From NCBI RefSeq assembly GCF_900086585.1, contig NZ_FLKM01000008.1, positions 2,012,041-2,076,040 on the forward strand: a DNA stretch of 64,000 nt, given 5' to 3'. The translations under genes and the position numbers were made by a program. Under the pieces are notes generated by a model, which was given only the letters and a program-made list of their open reading frames with translations, ran no database searches and had not been told where the DNA came from. Below, piece after piece: positions 1 to 8,621 of this stretch. Positions within the stretch are counted from its first letter, which is position 1; each line of letters begins with the position of its first letter. Source of the DNA: Emergencia timonensis (lineage in GTDB: Bacteria; Bacillota; Clostridia; Peptostreptococcales; Anaerovoracaceae).

Positions 1-32
1 AGATGGAGCGCAGGAACAGGAATCTTTTCTAA

Positions 33-614
33 TGGGACGAGCGGCACAGGGAGTTTAACGAGGTATGGGACGAAACCCTTTACAGACGGGCGTTGCGTGT
101 GCCTAAGAGCCTTGATGAACGCATGGTTGAGGAAGAACGGAATGAAACGCTCTATAAGGCGGTTGGGAGCCTTCCAGAGATACAAAGGCGGCGTTTCCTG
201 CTCTACTACGAGTATGAGTTCAATTTTTACCAAATCGCCGCTATGGAGCATTGCACCGCTTCGGCAATACAGAAATCTGTTGCGATTGCAAAGGAGAAAG
301 TAAAGGCGGAAATTGAAGAAATATCTCCAACCGTGACCGACACCGCCCGAAAAAGAAATCTGTTTTTTATTTGTGTGGGATTGGCGGCATTACATACTCT
401 CACTTTTTTCCGTGGGAGTAAATCTATTTTTAAGGAGGTCAACGCCTATGTGCAACGAAAACAAAGACACCGCCCGAAAGGAGGAAAGCCATGCAGAAGT
501 TACAGACAGTCAACGCCGAAACGCTCCTTTATGAACCGCTTGAGAAACCATCCTTTGTGGTGGACAGCCTTATCCCGACAGGCTTATCGCTGTTCTGCGG
601 CTCACAGAAGATAG
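33..614 (+). pseudogene. Sigma-70-like HTH protein of mobile element, partial or interrupted
   Basis: The frame encodes a small sigma-factor-like protein of the kind found in conjugative elements. A run of acidic and basic residues is followed by a region-4-type helix-turn-helix (SLPEIQRRRF, then FYQIAAMEHCTASAIQKSV). Upstream in the same frame the family-typical start MERRNRNLF is readable at positions 3-29, but a TAA at 30-32 interrupts it. The gene is therefore either broken, or starts later, for example at TTG 93. The C-terminal tail after about position 360 looks unlike the family and runs into the next gene by more than 100 bases. The 5' end may lie outside the window. Confidence 0.5.
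448..534 (+). CDS. Small ORF, 28 aa, upstream of RepA-like gene
   Basis: An ATG at 448 follows a clean AAGGAGG at 432-438 and opens 28 codons (MCNENKDTARKEE...). It overlaps the start of the RepA-like gene in another frame. It may be a leader peptide that couples translation, or the remnant of a longer upstream gene. No function is recognisable. Confidence 0.3.
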   Translation: MCNENKDTARKEESHAEVTDSQRRNAPL

Positions 615-1516
615 GCAAAAGCTGGCTCATGCTGAAGCTATGCTTATGCGTGTCGCAGGGAATCCCTTTATGGGATATGCCGACAATGGAGGGCGATGTG
701 CTTTACCTCTGCCTTGAGGACACGTTCTGCCGCATACAGGACAGGTTATTTCGTTTGACGGACGAAGCAAGCGGGCGGCTCCACTTTGCCGTGGCAAGCT
801 GCAAGCTGTCAGACGGTCTTATCGTGCAGCTTGAAGATTATCTGAAAGATTACCCAGACAGCAGGCTCATTGTCATTGATACCTTGCAGAAAGTCCGTAC
901 AGCTTCAAAAGACAATGCCTATGCAAGCGACTATGGGGACATCTCCCTCATCAAAGACTTTGCCGACAGGCACTCTCTGGCGGTCATTGTCGTACACCAC
1001 ATCCGAAAGCAGAATGACAGCGACGTGTTCAACAAGGTGTCTGGGACGACAGGATTAACGGGGAGTGCGGACGCTACCTTTGTTCTGGAAAAGGAGAAAC
1101 GTGCGTCTGACACCGCCAAGCTGTATGTGACGGGCAGGGACACGCCTTATCAGGAATACACGCTGCGTTTCCGTGATTGCCGTTGGGAGCTTGTGGAGCG
1201 GAAAACGCAGGAGCAGCTTGCGAAAGAAACGATACCAGATGTCCTTTTTCGGTTGGTGGATTTTATGAGGGATAAGGAAGAATGGATAGGCACGGCAACG
1301 GAACTGTTAGCCGCTATGGGGGAAACGGAAACCATACCCACGGTGATTACGAAATGGCTGAATGAATACCGCACCACATTTTTAAGCGAGAACCGTATCT
1401 GCTACCAGTACAGCCGCAGGAAAGACGGCAGGCGGATTGCCCTTGCAAGGAGGGCGGGTGACAGCGGTGATGGTGGTGACAGCGATATTAGGATACCCCC
1501 CTGTTACTGTCATTGA
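491..1516 (+). CDS. RepA-like AAA ATPase (RecA-fold helicase) of mobile element
   Basis: 341 aa. The RecA-like ATPase core resembles the AAA_25/RepA hexameric helicase family: Walker A is GSQKIGKS near residues 37-44, Walker B is the hydrophobic strand ending LIVIDTLQ near 125-132, and VVHHIRK follows near 165. Such proteins load at plasmid or integrative-element origins for autonomous replication. A ribosome site (GAAAGGAGG, about 478) precedes ATG 491. The C-terminus (from about 320) is encoded by the first copy of a repeat that recurs in the following non-coding stretch, so the last 20 residues may be repeat-derived. Next genes in the same direction are a relaxase and ParB. Confidence 0.8.
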   Translation: MQKLQTVNAETLLYEPLEKPSFVVDSLIPTGLSLFCGSQKIGKSWLMLKLCLCVSQGIPLWDMPTMEGDVLYLCLEDTFCRIQDRLFRLTDEASGRLHFAVASCKLSDGLIVQLEDYLKDYPDSRLIVIDTLQKVRTASKDNAYASDYGDISLIKDFADRHSLAVIVVHHIRKQNDSDVFNKVSGTTGLTGSADATFVLEKEKRASDTAKLYVTGRDTPYQEYTLRFRDCRWELVERKTQEQLAKETIPDVLFRLVDFMRDKEEWIGTATELLAAMGETETIPTVITKWLNEYRTTFLSENRICYQYSRRKDGRRIALARRAGDSGDGGDSDIRIPPCYCH

Positions 1517-2010
1517 CGCTTAAAGCCATGTAAAGCTGGCGGCTCTGCCCTGCGGGTGACAGCAGTGACGGTGGTGACAGTGATTTTAGGATACCCTGCC
1601 GCTGTCATCCCTACGGGAGAACACCCCGTAAACGCAAAATGCAGGCGTGAGATTTACTCGCCCTTTTCGGTCGTGTAAAACCACCCCTGCGGTCAGAAAA
1701 ATCATTCCGATTTTTCCGACTGCGTTTACAGGGTGTAACACACTACACTTTGCCCTGCAAAGTCGTGTGCCAGACGTTCCCTCTGGACTCCCTTAAGGCA
1801 GGGCTTACGCCCTGCTTATCCTACGCTCCACGCTTCGGATAAAAGAATGGCAGCATGACGGTGACGGCTCTTGCGAGGGGGGTATCCCAAAAACACCGTC
1901 ATCATCGACATGACCGTCATGCAGGGGGTGAGGGTGACAGTTGCGGCAGTCGGCAGGGGGTATCCCAAAACTGCTGTCACCACCGTCACCGCTGTCACCC
2001 CAAAGGACGG
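1454..2010. repeat. Two direct and two inverted iteron-like repeats: candidate origin/oriT region
   Basis: Two direct copies of a roughly 58-bp unit lie at 1454-1512 and 1552-1608. Each reads GGGTGACAGC, GTGGTGACAG, then TTAGGATACCC and GCTGTCAT. Two copies in inverted orientation lie at about 1855-1920 and 1931-2000, each with GGGGTATCCCAAAA. A GCAGGGC-TTAC-GCCCTGC hairpin lies at about 1797-1814 between the two pairs. The stretch 1517-2041 is otherwise gene-free and lies between a RepA-like ATPase and a MobV relaxase, where a replication origin or transfer origin is expected. Function is inferred from position and symmetry. Confidence 0.6.
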
Positions 2011-2041
2011 TCACCCGCCGAAAGAAAGGAGGAATCCGCCT

Positions 2042-3007
2042 ATGCCTTATGCAATCCTGCGTTTCCAGAAACGAAAAGCGGGCGGCGTTGCGGCTTGTGA
2101 ACGCCACAACGAGCGGAAGAAAGAAGCCTACAAAAGCAACCCAGATATAGATATGGAACGCTCTAAAAACAATTACCATCTCATAGCACCACCAAAGTAC
2201 ACCTACAAGAAAGAGATTAACCGCATGGTAGCCGAAGCGGGGTGCAGGACAAGGAAAGACAGCGTGATGATGGTGGAAACGCTCATCACAGCTTCACCAG
2301 AATTTATGAACCAGTTACCGCCCGAAGAACAAAAAGCGTATTTCCAGACGGCTCTTGACTTCATTTCGGAGCGTGTTGGAAAGCAGAATATCCTCTCCGC
2401 TGTCGTCCATATGGACGAGAGAACGCCCCATATGCACCTCTGCTTTGTGCCGATTACGCCAGACAATAAGCTGTCAGCGAAAGCTATCTTAGGCAACCAG
2501 AAATCATTATCCGAGTGGCAGACCGCCTACCATGAGCGGATGTCCTCACGGTGGAATCAGCTTGAACGGGGGCAGTCCTCAATGGAAACCAAGCGGAAAC
2601 ACGTCCCCACATGGCTCTATAAATTAGGCGGCAGGCTTGATAAACAGTATGAAGAAATCGTGTCTGCCCTATCCGACATCAACGCCTTTAACGCAGGGAA
2701 GAAAAGGGATAAAGCGTTAGATTTACTCTCTGCATGGCTGCCAGACGTGGAGAAATTCTCTAAGGAAATCGGGAAACAGCAGGCGTATATCGACAGTTTG
2801 AAAGAGAGAATTGGGCAGGAATCAGACTATGCGGGGCGTATGCGTGATGAAAAGTACGAGCAGGAACTAAAGGTGCAGAAAGCGAATCAGAAGATATTTG
2901 AATTGCAGAGAACCAACGAGCAGATGGGGCGGCTGCTGTCAAAAATACCGCCCGAAGTGTTGGAAGAATTGCAGAAAAATCATAGAAGCAGAGCGAAAGA
3001 AAGGTAG
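2042..3007 (+). CDS. MobV/Pre-family relaxase
   Basis: About 321 aa from ATG 2042, chosen because GAAAGGAGG lies directly upstream (about 2024-2032). MobV motifs are visible: HNER near residue 22, NYHL near 43, and the metal-binding HMDERTPHMH near 123-132. The C-terminal third (from about 225) is charged and probably coiled coil. MobV enzymes nick oriT and stay bound to the 5' end to start conjugative mobilisation. The repeat-rich region immediately upstream is the likely target. Confidence 0.9.
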   Translation: MPYAILRFQKRKAGGVAACERHNERKKEAYKSNPDIDMERSKNNYHLIAPPKYTYKKEINRMVAEAGCRTRKDSVMMVETLITASPEFMNQLPPEEQKAYFQTALDFISERVGKQNILSAVVHMDERTPHMHLCFVPITPDNKLSAKAILGNQKSLSEWQTAYHERMSSRWNQLERGQSSMETKRKHVPTWLYKLGGRLDKQYEEIVSALSDINAFNAGKKRDKALDLLSAWLPDVEKFSKEIGKQQAYIDSLKERIGQESDYAGRMRDEKYEQELKVQKANQKIFELQRTNEQMGRLLSKIPPEVLEELQKNHRSRAKER

Positions 3008-3015
3008 ATATGTGA

Positions 3016-3870
3016 ATGAAGAAACAGGATTTTAAGGTGTTAAAGACCAAAGACTTGTACCCGTTCCCCGACAATCCGTTTCATGTGGCAGAAGATGAAA
3101 CACTGTCAGAGTTAGCGGAAAGCATCAAGGAATTTGGCATTGTCACGCCGATAATCACACGCCCGAAAGAGGACGGGGACGGTTATGAAGTGATTGCAGG
3201 ACAGCGGCGTGTCCGTGCTTCTGAACTTGCAGGGATAAATACCGTGCCTGCGTTTGTCCTGCCCTTAGACCGTGACCGAGCCATCATCACCCTTGTAGAC
3301 AGCAATTTGCAGCGTGAGAATATCCTGCCATCGGAGCGGGCGTTTGCTTACAAGATGAAATCCGAAGCCATGAAGCGGCAGGGTTTCCGCACAGACTTAA
3401 CCTCGTCACAAGTTGTGACGAAGTTGCGGACGGACGACAAGGTGGCACAGGGCTTCGGCGTGGGCAGGATGACCGTGCAGCGTTTTATCCGCCTGACGGA
3501 ACTGATACCGCCGATTTTGCAGATGGTGGACGAGGGGAAAATCGCCCTCACGCCTGCGGTGGAACTGTCCTTCTTGAAGAAAGACGAGCAGGAAAACCTC
3601 TTTGCCACGATGGAGAGCGAAGAAGCAACGCCCTCACTCTCACAGGCACAGCGGATGAAACAGTTAAGCCAGAGCGGGCGGCTTGACATGGATACGATAT
3701 TTGCGATTATGACGGAGGAAAAGGGCAACCAGAAAGAAACCTTGAAAATCAACACAAGCAAGCTGAAAAAATACTTTCCGAAGAACACAACGCCGAAGCA
3801 GATGGAGGAAACCATCATCAAACTTTTGGAGCGTGAGTTGCAGAGGAAACGCAACCGTGACAGCCGCTAA
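3016..3870 (+). CDS. ParB/RepB/Spo0J-family partition protein of mobile element
   Basis: 284 aa. The ParB N-terminal domain has LYPFPDNPF, then GYEVIAGQRRVRAS near residues 56-69 (the GxRR nucleotide-binding box), followed by a KorB-like HTH region (VGRMTVQRFIRL). The C-terminal region (from about 235) is basic. It starts 8 bases after the relaxase stop and is probably in its operon. No ParA partner is visible in this part of the element. A paralogue with the same architecture lies at 62524. Confidence 0.85.
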   Translation: MKKQDFKVLKTKDLYPFPDNPFHVAEDETLSELAESIKEFGIVTPIITRPKEDGDGYEVIAGQRRVRASELAGINTVPAFVLPLDRDRAIITLVDSNLQRENILPSERAFAYKMKSEAMKRQGFRTDLTSSQVVTKLRTDDKVAQGFGVGRMTVQRFIRLTELIPPILQMVDEGKIALTPAVELSFLKKDEQENLFATMESEEATPSLSQAQRMKQLSQSGRLDMDTIFAIMTEEKGNQKETLKINTSKLKKYFPKNTTPKQMEETIIKLLERELQRKRNRDSR

Positions 3871-3915
3871 TCTTCTTTTTTCGGGAAGTAAATACAGAGA
3901 GTTGAGGTATGGAGA

Positions 3916-4146
3916 ATGAGAGAAATCCAGTATGAAATCGTAAAGGAAATCGCAGTATTGTCTACGGGCGACAGTGGCTACACAAAGGAAATCAATCTCA
4001 TTTCATGGAATGGGAAAGAGCCGAAGTATGACATCCGCAGCTTTTCCCCGAACCGTGAAAAGTGCGGCAAGGGAATCACGCTGAACGCTGATGAAGCGGC
4101 GGCACTCCTTAAAGCATTACAGAAAGAATTAAACAGCGAGGATTAA
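3916..4146 (+). CDS. Small conserved mobile-element protein, 76 aa
   Basis: MREIQYEIVKEI..., with no recognised domain and mixed charge. The C-terminal end (NADEAAALLKALQKEL) is a likely amphipathic helix. It lies between parB and the recombinase in the same direction, with GAGGTATGGAG upstream of ATG 3916. Genes of this size and position are common cargo of such elements. Function unknown. Confidence 0.6.
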   Translation: MREIQYEIVKEIAVLSTGDSGYTKEINLISWNGKEPKYDIRSFSPNREKCGKGITLNADEAAALLKALQKELNSED

Positions 4147-4217
4147 TGGTATCTGATTGGCAGGGCGGGGACATTTCCAAACTCTTCCCTGCCCTGTCTG
4201 GAAAGGAAGATTTAAGT

Positions 4218-4409
4218 ATGGGCGAGGATAAGAAAGCAGATAAAAAGAGAAAGCGTATCGTGCCAAAAGCACCAGTGCAGATGATAATCAGCCGTGAATA
4301 TGTCGGCACACAGACCGTTACAGAAGCGTTTGTCCCGATTATCTCCGAGGATATTCGGAAGAAGATTGCCGAGGGCGACACCTTCGACAATGAGGGGCTG
4401 TCCGCTTAG
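4218..4409 (+). CDS. Small basic mobile-element protein, about 63 aa
   Basis: The start at 4218 is preferred because GGAAAGGAAG lies just upstream. A longer frame from ATG 4146 is also open. The N-terminus is a lysine/arginine-rich stretch (KKADKKRKRIVPK), followed by VTEAFVPIISEDIRKKIAEGD. No known fold. It lies 54 bases before the recombinase and could be an excision accessory factor, but nothing in the sequence proves this. Confidence 0.5.
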   Translation: MGEDKKADKKRKRIVPKAPVQMIISREYVGTQTVTEAFVPIISEDIRKKIAEGDTFDNEGLSA

Positions 4410-4463
4410 AATGTACGCAATGGGACATGAAAACAGATAGGACAGATACGGAGGTTTTACAGT

Positions 4464-6320
4464 ATGGCAGGAATCAAAGAAGAAAAGAAAATCTATTTAG
4501 TCGGCATTTATTGCCGCTTATCTAAAGACGATGGTACGGATAACGAGAGTGCGAGCATTGCGACACAGAAATCCATCCTCACGGATTATGTGAAAAAGCA
4601 GGGATGGCACATAGCAAAAACGTATGTGGACGATGGTTATTCTGGTACAAATTTCCAAAGACCAAGTTTCCAGAATATGATAAAAGACATTGAAAGCGGT
4701 CTGATAAACTGCGTGATTACGAAAGATTTATCCCGTCTGGGGAGAAACTATCTTGATTGTGGGTTATATCTGGAAGTTTTCTTCCCAGAGCATAACGTGA
4801 GGTATATAGCGGTCAATGACGGCGTAGATACCTTGAATAAATCTGCTATGGACATCACGCCTTTCCGCAACATTTTAAACGAAATGTATGCCGCTGACAT
4901 ATCTGTTAAGATAAAATCGGCATATCGGGCGAGGTTTCAACAGGGGAAATTCATGGGAACTACCGCCCCTTATGGCTATATCAAAGACCCTGCCGACCAC
5001 AACCATCTGCTGATAGATGATAAAGTGGCACATGTTGTAAAAGAGATATTCGACCTTGCATTAAAAGGGAATGGAGTTGCCAAAATTTGCAGACATCTTA
5101 ATAAACAGCATATCCTACGCCCTGCCGCTTATGCGGCGGAGCGTGGCGAAACAGGCTTTGAACGTCATTTTGAGGGGAACGAGGACAAACGCTATATTTG
5201 GAGTGGGAACAGCGTGAGGAGCATTTTAAGAAGCCCGATATATGCGGGAAATCTTGTAGGCTACAAACGGATTGCCGCCAATATGAAAAGCAAGAAACGC
5301 CCCTCTAAGCTGCCCGAAGAATGGGAAGTGATACCCAATACCCATGAGGGAATAGTCACGCAGGAGGAATTTGATATTGTCCAACAGCTTATTACAAGTC
5401 GTAGGCTTCCACAGAACAAGGGAGGATTTGTAAATATTTTTGCAGGCGTTATCAAGTGTGTGGACTGCGGATGTGCTCTGCGGGCAATGAACGTACACAG
5501 GAGGAAACGCCCAGAGATTATCGACTGTGTACAGTATTCATGTAATAATTATGCAAGAAACGGAAGAAGCGAGTGTAGTGCCCACAATATAGAAGCAAGG
5601 GATTTATTCAATGCCGTTCTTGCCGACATCAACTGTTTTGCGGATATGGCAGTGAATGATGAAAAGGCGGTCAGGGCCATAGAAAAGCGGCTCACGGAAA
5701 CAGACCAGAGCAGGGCGAAAGCATTAGAGAAAGAACGTAAGAAGCTGAACAAACGCCTTGCGGAACTGGACAGGCTGTTTTCCTCTCTCTACGAGGATAA
5801 GGTCATGGAGCGTATTACCGAGCGGAATTTTGAGATGATGTCGGGGAAATACCAGAAAGAGCAGCTTGAAATTGAAGCAAGGCTGAAAGAGGTGACGGAA
5901 ACTCTTAATGAAAGCTACGAGAAATCACGGGGAATCCGTGACTTCCTCGCCCTTATCCGAAATTATCAAGGCTTAAAAGAACTGGATGCAACAGTTATAA
6001 ACGCACTCATAGACAAGATACTTGTTTCGGAGCGTGAGAAGATGGCAGACGGAACAGTGAAGCAGGAAATCAAGATTTACTATAAATTCATCGGCTTTGT
6101 CGATGAATTACATATCATACCTACAAAACGGTGGGCAGCAATGCCCGCTAAAAATTGTACGGTGTGCGGCGTTGAATATGTCCCGGGCTCTGGTGCATCA
6201 AGGTATTGTCCTGCTTGTGCCAAGAAGATACGGAGGGAGAAATCAAACGAGAGCAAACGCAGGAGCAGAGAACAGAAAAGGATAGCATGTATGAACTGTC
6301 CGCAAAAAATGACCGACTGA
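4464..6320 (+). CDS. Large serine recombinase (TndX/TnpX-like integrase)
   Basis: 618 aa. The resolvase catalytic domain begins at residue 12 with YCRLSKDD (nucleophile Ser20) and contains TKDLSRLGRNY near 87-97. A recombinase domain follows (APYGYIKDP near 167), then a zinc ribbon (CVDCGC near 331-336 with later cysteines) and a coiled coil near 395-470. The end carries a cysteine-rich zinc finger (CTVCGVEY...CPAC). The gene ends exactly at the element-chromosome junction: its TGA (6318-6320) contains the GA dinucleotide typical of TndX/TnpX crossover sites. It should catalyse excision and integration. Confidence 0.93.
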   Translation: MAGIKEEKKIYLVGIYCRLSKDDGTDNESASIATQKSILTDYVKKQGWHIAKTYVDDGYSGTNFQRPSFQNMIKDIESGLINCVITKDLSRLGRNYLDCGLYLEVFFPEHNVRYIAVNDGVDTLNKSAMDITPFRNILNEMYAADISVKIKSAYRARFQQGKFMGTTAPYGYIKDPADHNHLLIDDKVAHVVKEIFDLALKGNGVAKICRHLNKQHILRPAAYAAERGETGFERHFEGNEDKRYIWSGNSVRSILRSPIYAGNLVGYKRIAANMKSKKRPSKLPEEWEVIPNTHEGIVTQEEFDIVQQLITSRRLPQNKGGFVNIFAGVIKCVDCGCALRAMNVHRRKRPEIIDCVQYSCNNYARNGRSECSAHNIEARDLFNAVLADINCFADMAVNDEKAVRAIEKRLTETDQSRAKALEKERKKLNKRLAELDRLFSSLYEDKVMERITERNFEMMSGKYQKEQLEIEARLKEVTETLNESYEKSRGIRDFLALIRNYQGLKELDATVINALIDKILVSEREKMADGTVKQEIKIYYKFIGFVDELHIIPTKRWAAMPAKNCTVCGVEYVPGSGASRYCPACAKKIRREKSNESKRRSREQKRIACMNCPQKMTD

Positions 6321-6325
6321 TTCTG
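6318..6325. other. Right attachment junction of the integrative element
   Basis: The recombinase reading frame stops at 6320. On the minus strand a MATE-like protein sequence is intact from 6517 down to about 6320 and then turns into non-homologous residues. The junction therefore lies at or next to GA 6319-6320. Large serine recombinases of the TndX/TnpX type cross over at a GA dinucleotide. The left end and the rest of the MATE gene are outside the window. Confidence 0.7.
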
Positions 6326-6517
6326 CGCAGGGAAGGCAAGAGAAACGGCGGTCAGCGCATTTTCACTGATCTGTGCGACGAACATGCTGTCCACCACGTT
6401 GTATAGCGCCTGGACCAACATGGAAATGACCATGGGTATGGACATGGTCAAAAGGAGCCGCCCTACGGGCATGACCCCCATCTTGTTCTCTTTTTTAGTT
6501 TCGATTTGTTCATTCAT
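6320..6517 (-). pseudogene. MATE efflux transporter, N-terminal fragment split by the element
   Basis: 66 codons remain: MNEQIETKKENKMG, then a first MATE helix pair (LLLTMSIPMVISMLVQALYNVVDSM, described by key residues PMVISMLVQALYN and SMFVAQISENALTAVSLAFP). The normal continuation of about 380 residues is missing, and after residue 66 the frame runs into recombinase DNA. The promoter and a possible operator are intact upstream. The gene is divergent from a MarR-family regulator, the usual layout for a regulated drug exporter. Confidence 0.85.
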
Positions 6518-6549
6518 AGATGTATGTACCTCCTATATGTCTATCTAAT

Positions 6550-6567
6550 TAGTTTCTTATGAAACTA
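6550..6567. promoter_or_regulatory. Candidate MarR operator palindrome
   Basis: A perfect 7-4-7 inverted repeat, TAGTTTC-TTAT-GAAACTA. A related half (AGAAACTAA, about 6699-6707) lies just upstream of the MarR start. The positions, in the MATE leader and next to the marR-like gene promoter, fit autoregulation plus exporter control. Confidence 0.55.
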
Positions 6568-6610
6568 TATTTGCAAAAAAATAAATCCTTTTTATCGGAT
6601 TGCACTTCTT

Positions 6611-6639
6611 ATTATAGTTGAAAACCCAGAAAAAGTCAA
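6611..6639 (-). promoter_or_regulatory. Promoter of the split MATE gene
   Basis: On the minus strand, TTGACT (6639-6634) and TATAAT (6616-6611) are separated by 17 bases, a near-consensus sigma-70 type promoter reading towards the MATE fragment. Confidence 0.7.
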
Positions 6640-6657
6640 CAAAAAAGGAAAGAACTA

Positions 6658-6686
6658 TTGACAAAAAATGGTTTTCTGATTATTAT
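6658..6686 (+). promoter_or_regulatory. Promoter of MarR-family gene
   Basis: TTGACA (6658-6663), a 17-base spacer and TATTAT (6681-6686), about 40 bases before ATG 6728. Confidence 0.65.
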
Positions 6687-6727
6687 AAAAGTTGCAACAG
6701 AAACTAAATGGGGCGAGGTAAAGTATT

Positions 6728-7168
6728 ATGGACTCACTACAGGGGGAGATGCTCAAGATGATCTCCCAGATTTATCGCAGGACGCAAATCTATATGAACG
6801 AGAGGATGAAGGACATGGACCTCAGCGGAGCCCTGACACCTTTTGTCATGATTACCTGTGAGAATGGAATGATGACGCAGAACAAGTTCTGCGAACTGAT
6901 GGACATGAGCAAAGGCACCGTGGCGAAGACCATGAATAAGCTGGAGGAGCACGGTTATGTGAAGCGGTGCGCCAATGCAGCGGACGGGCGTTCTATCGAC
7001 GTATATCCGACAGAACGCGCCCGGGAGGTCTACCCCAATCTGGTACAGGCGGGAGAGGACTGGGTCGGCGTGATGACGGAGGGGATGACGGAGATCGAAC
7101 GGAATATCTTTTTGGAACTGCTGAAGAAGGTGTCCGGCAATATCGGCAGGCACTTTGACGCATTATAA
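6728..7168 (+). CDS. MarR-family transcriptional regulator
   Basis: 146 aa. The winged helix-turn-helix is clear: TQNKFCELMDMSKGTVAKTMNKLEEHGYVKR near residues 53-83 (given here as its core TVAKTMNKLEEHGYV), with the wing AADGRSIDVYPTERA. N- and C-terminal helices form the usual dimer interface. It is divergent from the split MATE transporter, which it probably represses in the absence of a ligand. GAGGT precedes ATG 6728. With the exporter inactivated, its remaining target may be only itself. Confidence 0.9.
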   Translation: MDSLQGEMLKMISQIYRRTQIYMNERMKDMDLSGALTPFVMITCENGMMTQNKFCELMDMSKGTVAKTMNKLEEHGYVKRCANAADGRSIDVYPTERAREVYPNLVQAGEDWVGVMTEGMTEIERNIFLELLKKVSGNIGRHFDAL

Positions 7169-7264
7169 CAGACAGGGGAAAATTTTACAGAAATATGTAT
7201 TGAAAACAGCAGCGAAATGTAGTATAACAGATGGAGTAAATCTTGCGAACGGAAGGAAACTGTC

Positions 7265-8137
7265 ATGAGCAGAGCGATTGTTAAGAAAGAGGCCAAGAGA
7301 TATGCTATTGTCATCTTCGGCGCGTTTTTGTTTTCAGTGGGAATGAATTGTTTTATTGTCCCCCTCAATTTGTACAGCAGCGGCGTCCTGGGCATTGCGC
7401 AGATCATCAGAACTCTGCTGCAGCAGAGCGCCGGACTACATTTTCAGATGGATATCGCAGGGGTTTTGAATTTTGTCTTCAACCTGCCCCTGTTTTTCAT
7501 CGCCTATAAGACCATGTCGAAGAACTTCTTCGTCAAAACGCTGTTGTCGGTCATCGTGCAGACCGTCTTCATGACCTTTTTACCGATTCCAGCGGAGCCG
7601 ATTTTGGAAGATATGCTGGCAAACTGCATCATCGGCGGCGTCATGGGCGGCATCGGCATGGGTCTGACGCTGCAGTGCTCCGGCTGCGGCGGGGGCATGG
7701 ACATTCTGGGCGTTTACTTCACAAAGAAGTTCGAAAACTTCTCTGTGGGGAAACTTTCGCTGCTGATCAACGCAGTGCTCTATCTGCTCTGCGCTGTCCT
7801 CTTTGATTTGGAAATTGCGATCTATTCGATCCTCTTCCTGGCATGCCTGACGCTGGTCACGGACAGGGCGCACTATCAGAACATCAATGTAACCTGCATG
7901 GTGTTTTCCAAGGCAAAGGACATCGAAGGCGCCATTATGGAGGAGATGGGCCGCGGCGTGACCGTGTGGGACGGCATGGGCGCTTACACCTCAGAGCATA
8001 CCCGGATCATGACCGTGGTCATCAACAAATACGAGGTGAACCACCTGAAGGCTATCGTCAAAAGCAGAGACGCCCGTGCGTTCCTCATCTTTTTCGAGGG
8101 TACCCATGTCAGCGGAAATTTTGAGAAACGATTGTAG
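7265..8137 (+). CDS. YitT-family membrane protein
   Basis: 290 aa with about five to six hydrophobic segments between residues 10 and 175 (for example IVIFGAFLFSVGMNCF and ANCIIGGVMGGIGMGL with SGCGGGMDIL), followed by a soluble C-terminal DUF2179 domain (MEEMGRGVTVWDGMGAYT, key residues GRGVT..DG.GAYT). This is the usual YitT architecture and length. The physiological role of the family is unsettled. It shares 16 bases of spacing with the next gene and is probably cotranscribed with it. Confidence 0.88.
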   Translation: MSRAIVKKEAKRYAIVIFGAFLFSVGMNCFIVPLNLYSSGVLGIAQIIRTLLQQSAGLHFQMDIAGVLNFVFNLPLFFIAYKTMSKNFFVKTLLSVIVQTVFMTFLPIPAEPILEDMLANCIIGGVMGGIGMGLTLQCSGCGGGMDILGVYFTKKFENFSVGKLSLLINAVLYLLCAVLFDLEIAIYSILFLACLTLVTDRAHYQNINVTCMVFSKAKDIEGAIMEEMGRGVTVWDGMGAYTSEHTRIMTVVINKYEVNHLKAIVKSRDARAFLIFFEGTHVSGNFEKRL

Positions 8138-8153
8138 ATAGAGGAGTGATAGA

Positions 8154-8570
8154 ATGAGAATTTTAGTCATAGACGGACAGGGCGGCAGGCTGGGAAAGCA
8201 GCTGATCGAGTCCATTCGAAAGGCATTTCCCGCTGCTGAAATTACGGCGGTGGGAACCAACAGCACAGCGACGGCGACCATGCTGAAGGCAGGCGCCGAC
8301 GAGGGCGCGACGGGGGAGAATCCGGTCATCGTGGCTTGCCGCAGGGCAGATGTCATCGTAGGTCCTATCGGCATCGTCATCGCAGACGCCCTTCTCGGGG
8401 AAGTGACAGCCGATATGGCGCTGGCAGTTGCAAGAAGCAGGGCGGCGAGAGTGCTGATCCCGATGAACCGCTGTGATCACCTGGTGGCGGGGGTCAAAAG
8501 CCAGTCCATCGGGGAGCTGATAGAAGATGCCATAGAGAAAATAAGACAAGCCGCCCAGGGGATTTGTTAA
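8154..8570 (+). CDS. DUF3842-family protein
   Basis: 138 aa with a Rossmann-like start: MRILVIDGQGGRLGKQ (glycine-rich loop), TAVGTNSTATATMLKAGAD, and VIVGPIGIVIADALLGEVT. Small DUF3842 proteins are widespread in Clostridia and have no established role. RBS GAGGAGTGA precedes ATG 8154, 16 bases after yitT. A perfect hairpin terminator follows. Confidence 0.8.
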   Translation: MRILVIDGQGGRLGKQLIESIRKAFPAAEITAVGTNSTATATMLKAGADEGATGENPVIVACRRADVIVGPIGIVIADALLGEVTADMALAVARSRAARVLIPMNRCDHLVAGVKSQSIGELIEDAIEKIRQAAQGIC

Positions 8571-8580
8571 AGAGTAGAGC

Positions 8581-8621
8581 AAAATAGCTCCGTAATGTTA
8601 CCGCATTACGGAGCTATTTTT
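8581..8621. terminator. Bidirectional intrinsic terminator
   Basis: A 17-bp perfect stem (AAAATAGCTCCGTAATG and its complement) around a short loop, with T runs on both strands. It separates the DUF3842 gene from the convergent FadR-type gene, whose stop codon lies at the edge of the hairpin. Confidence 0.85.
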
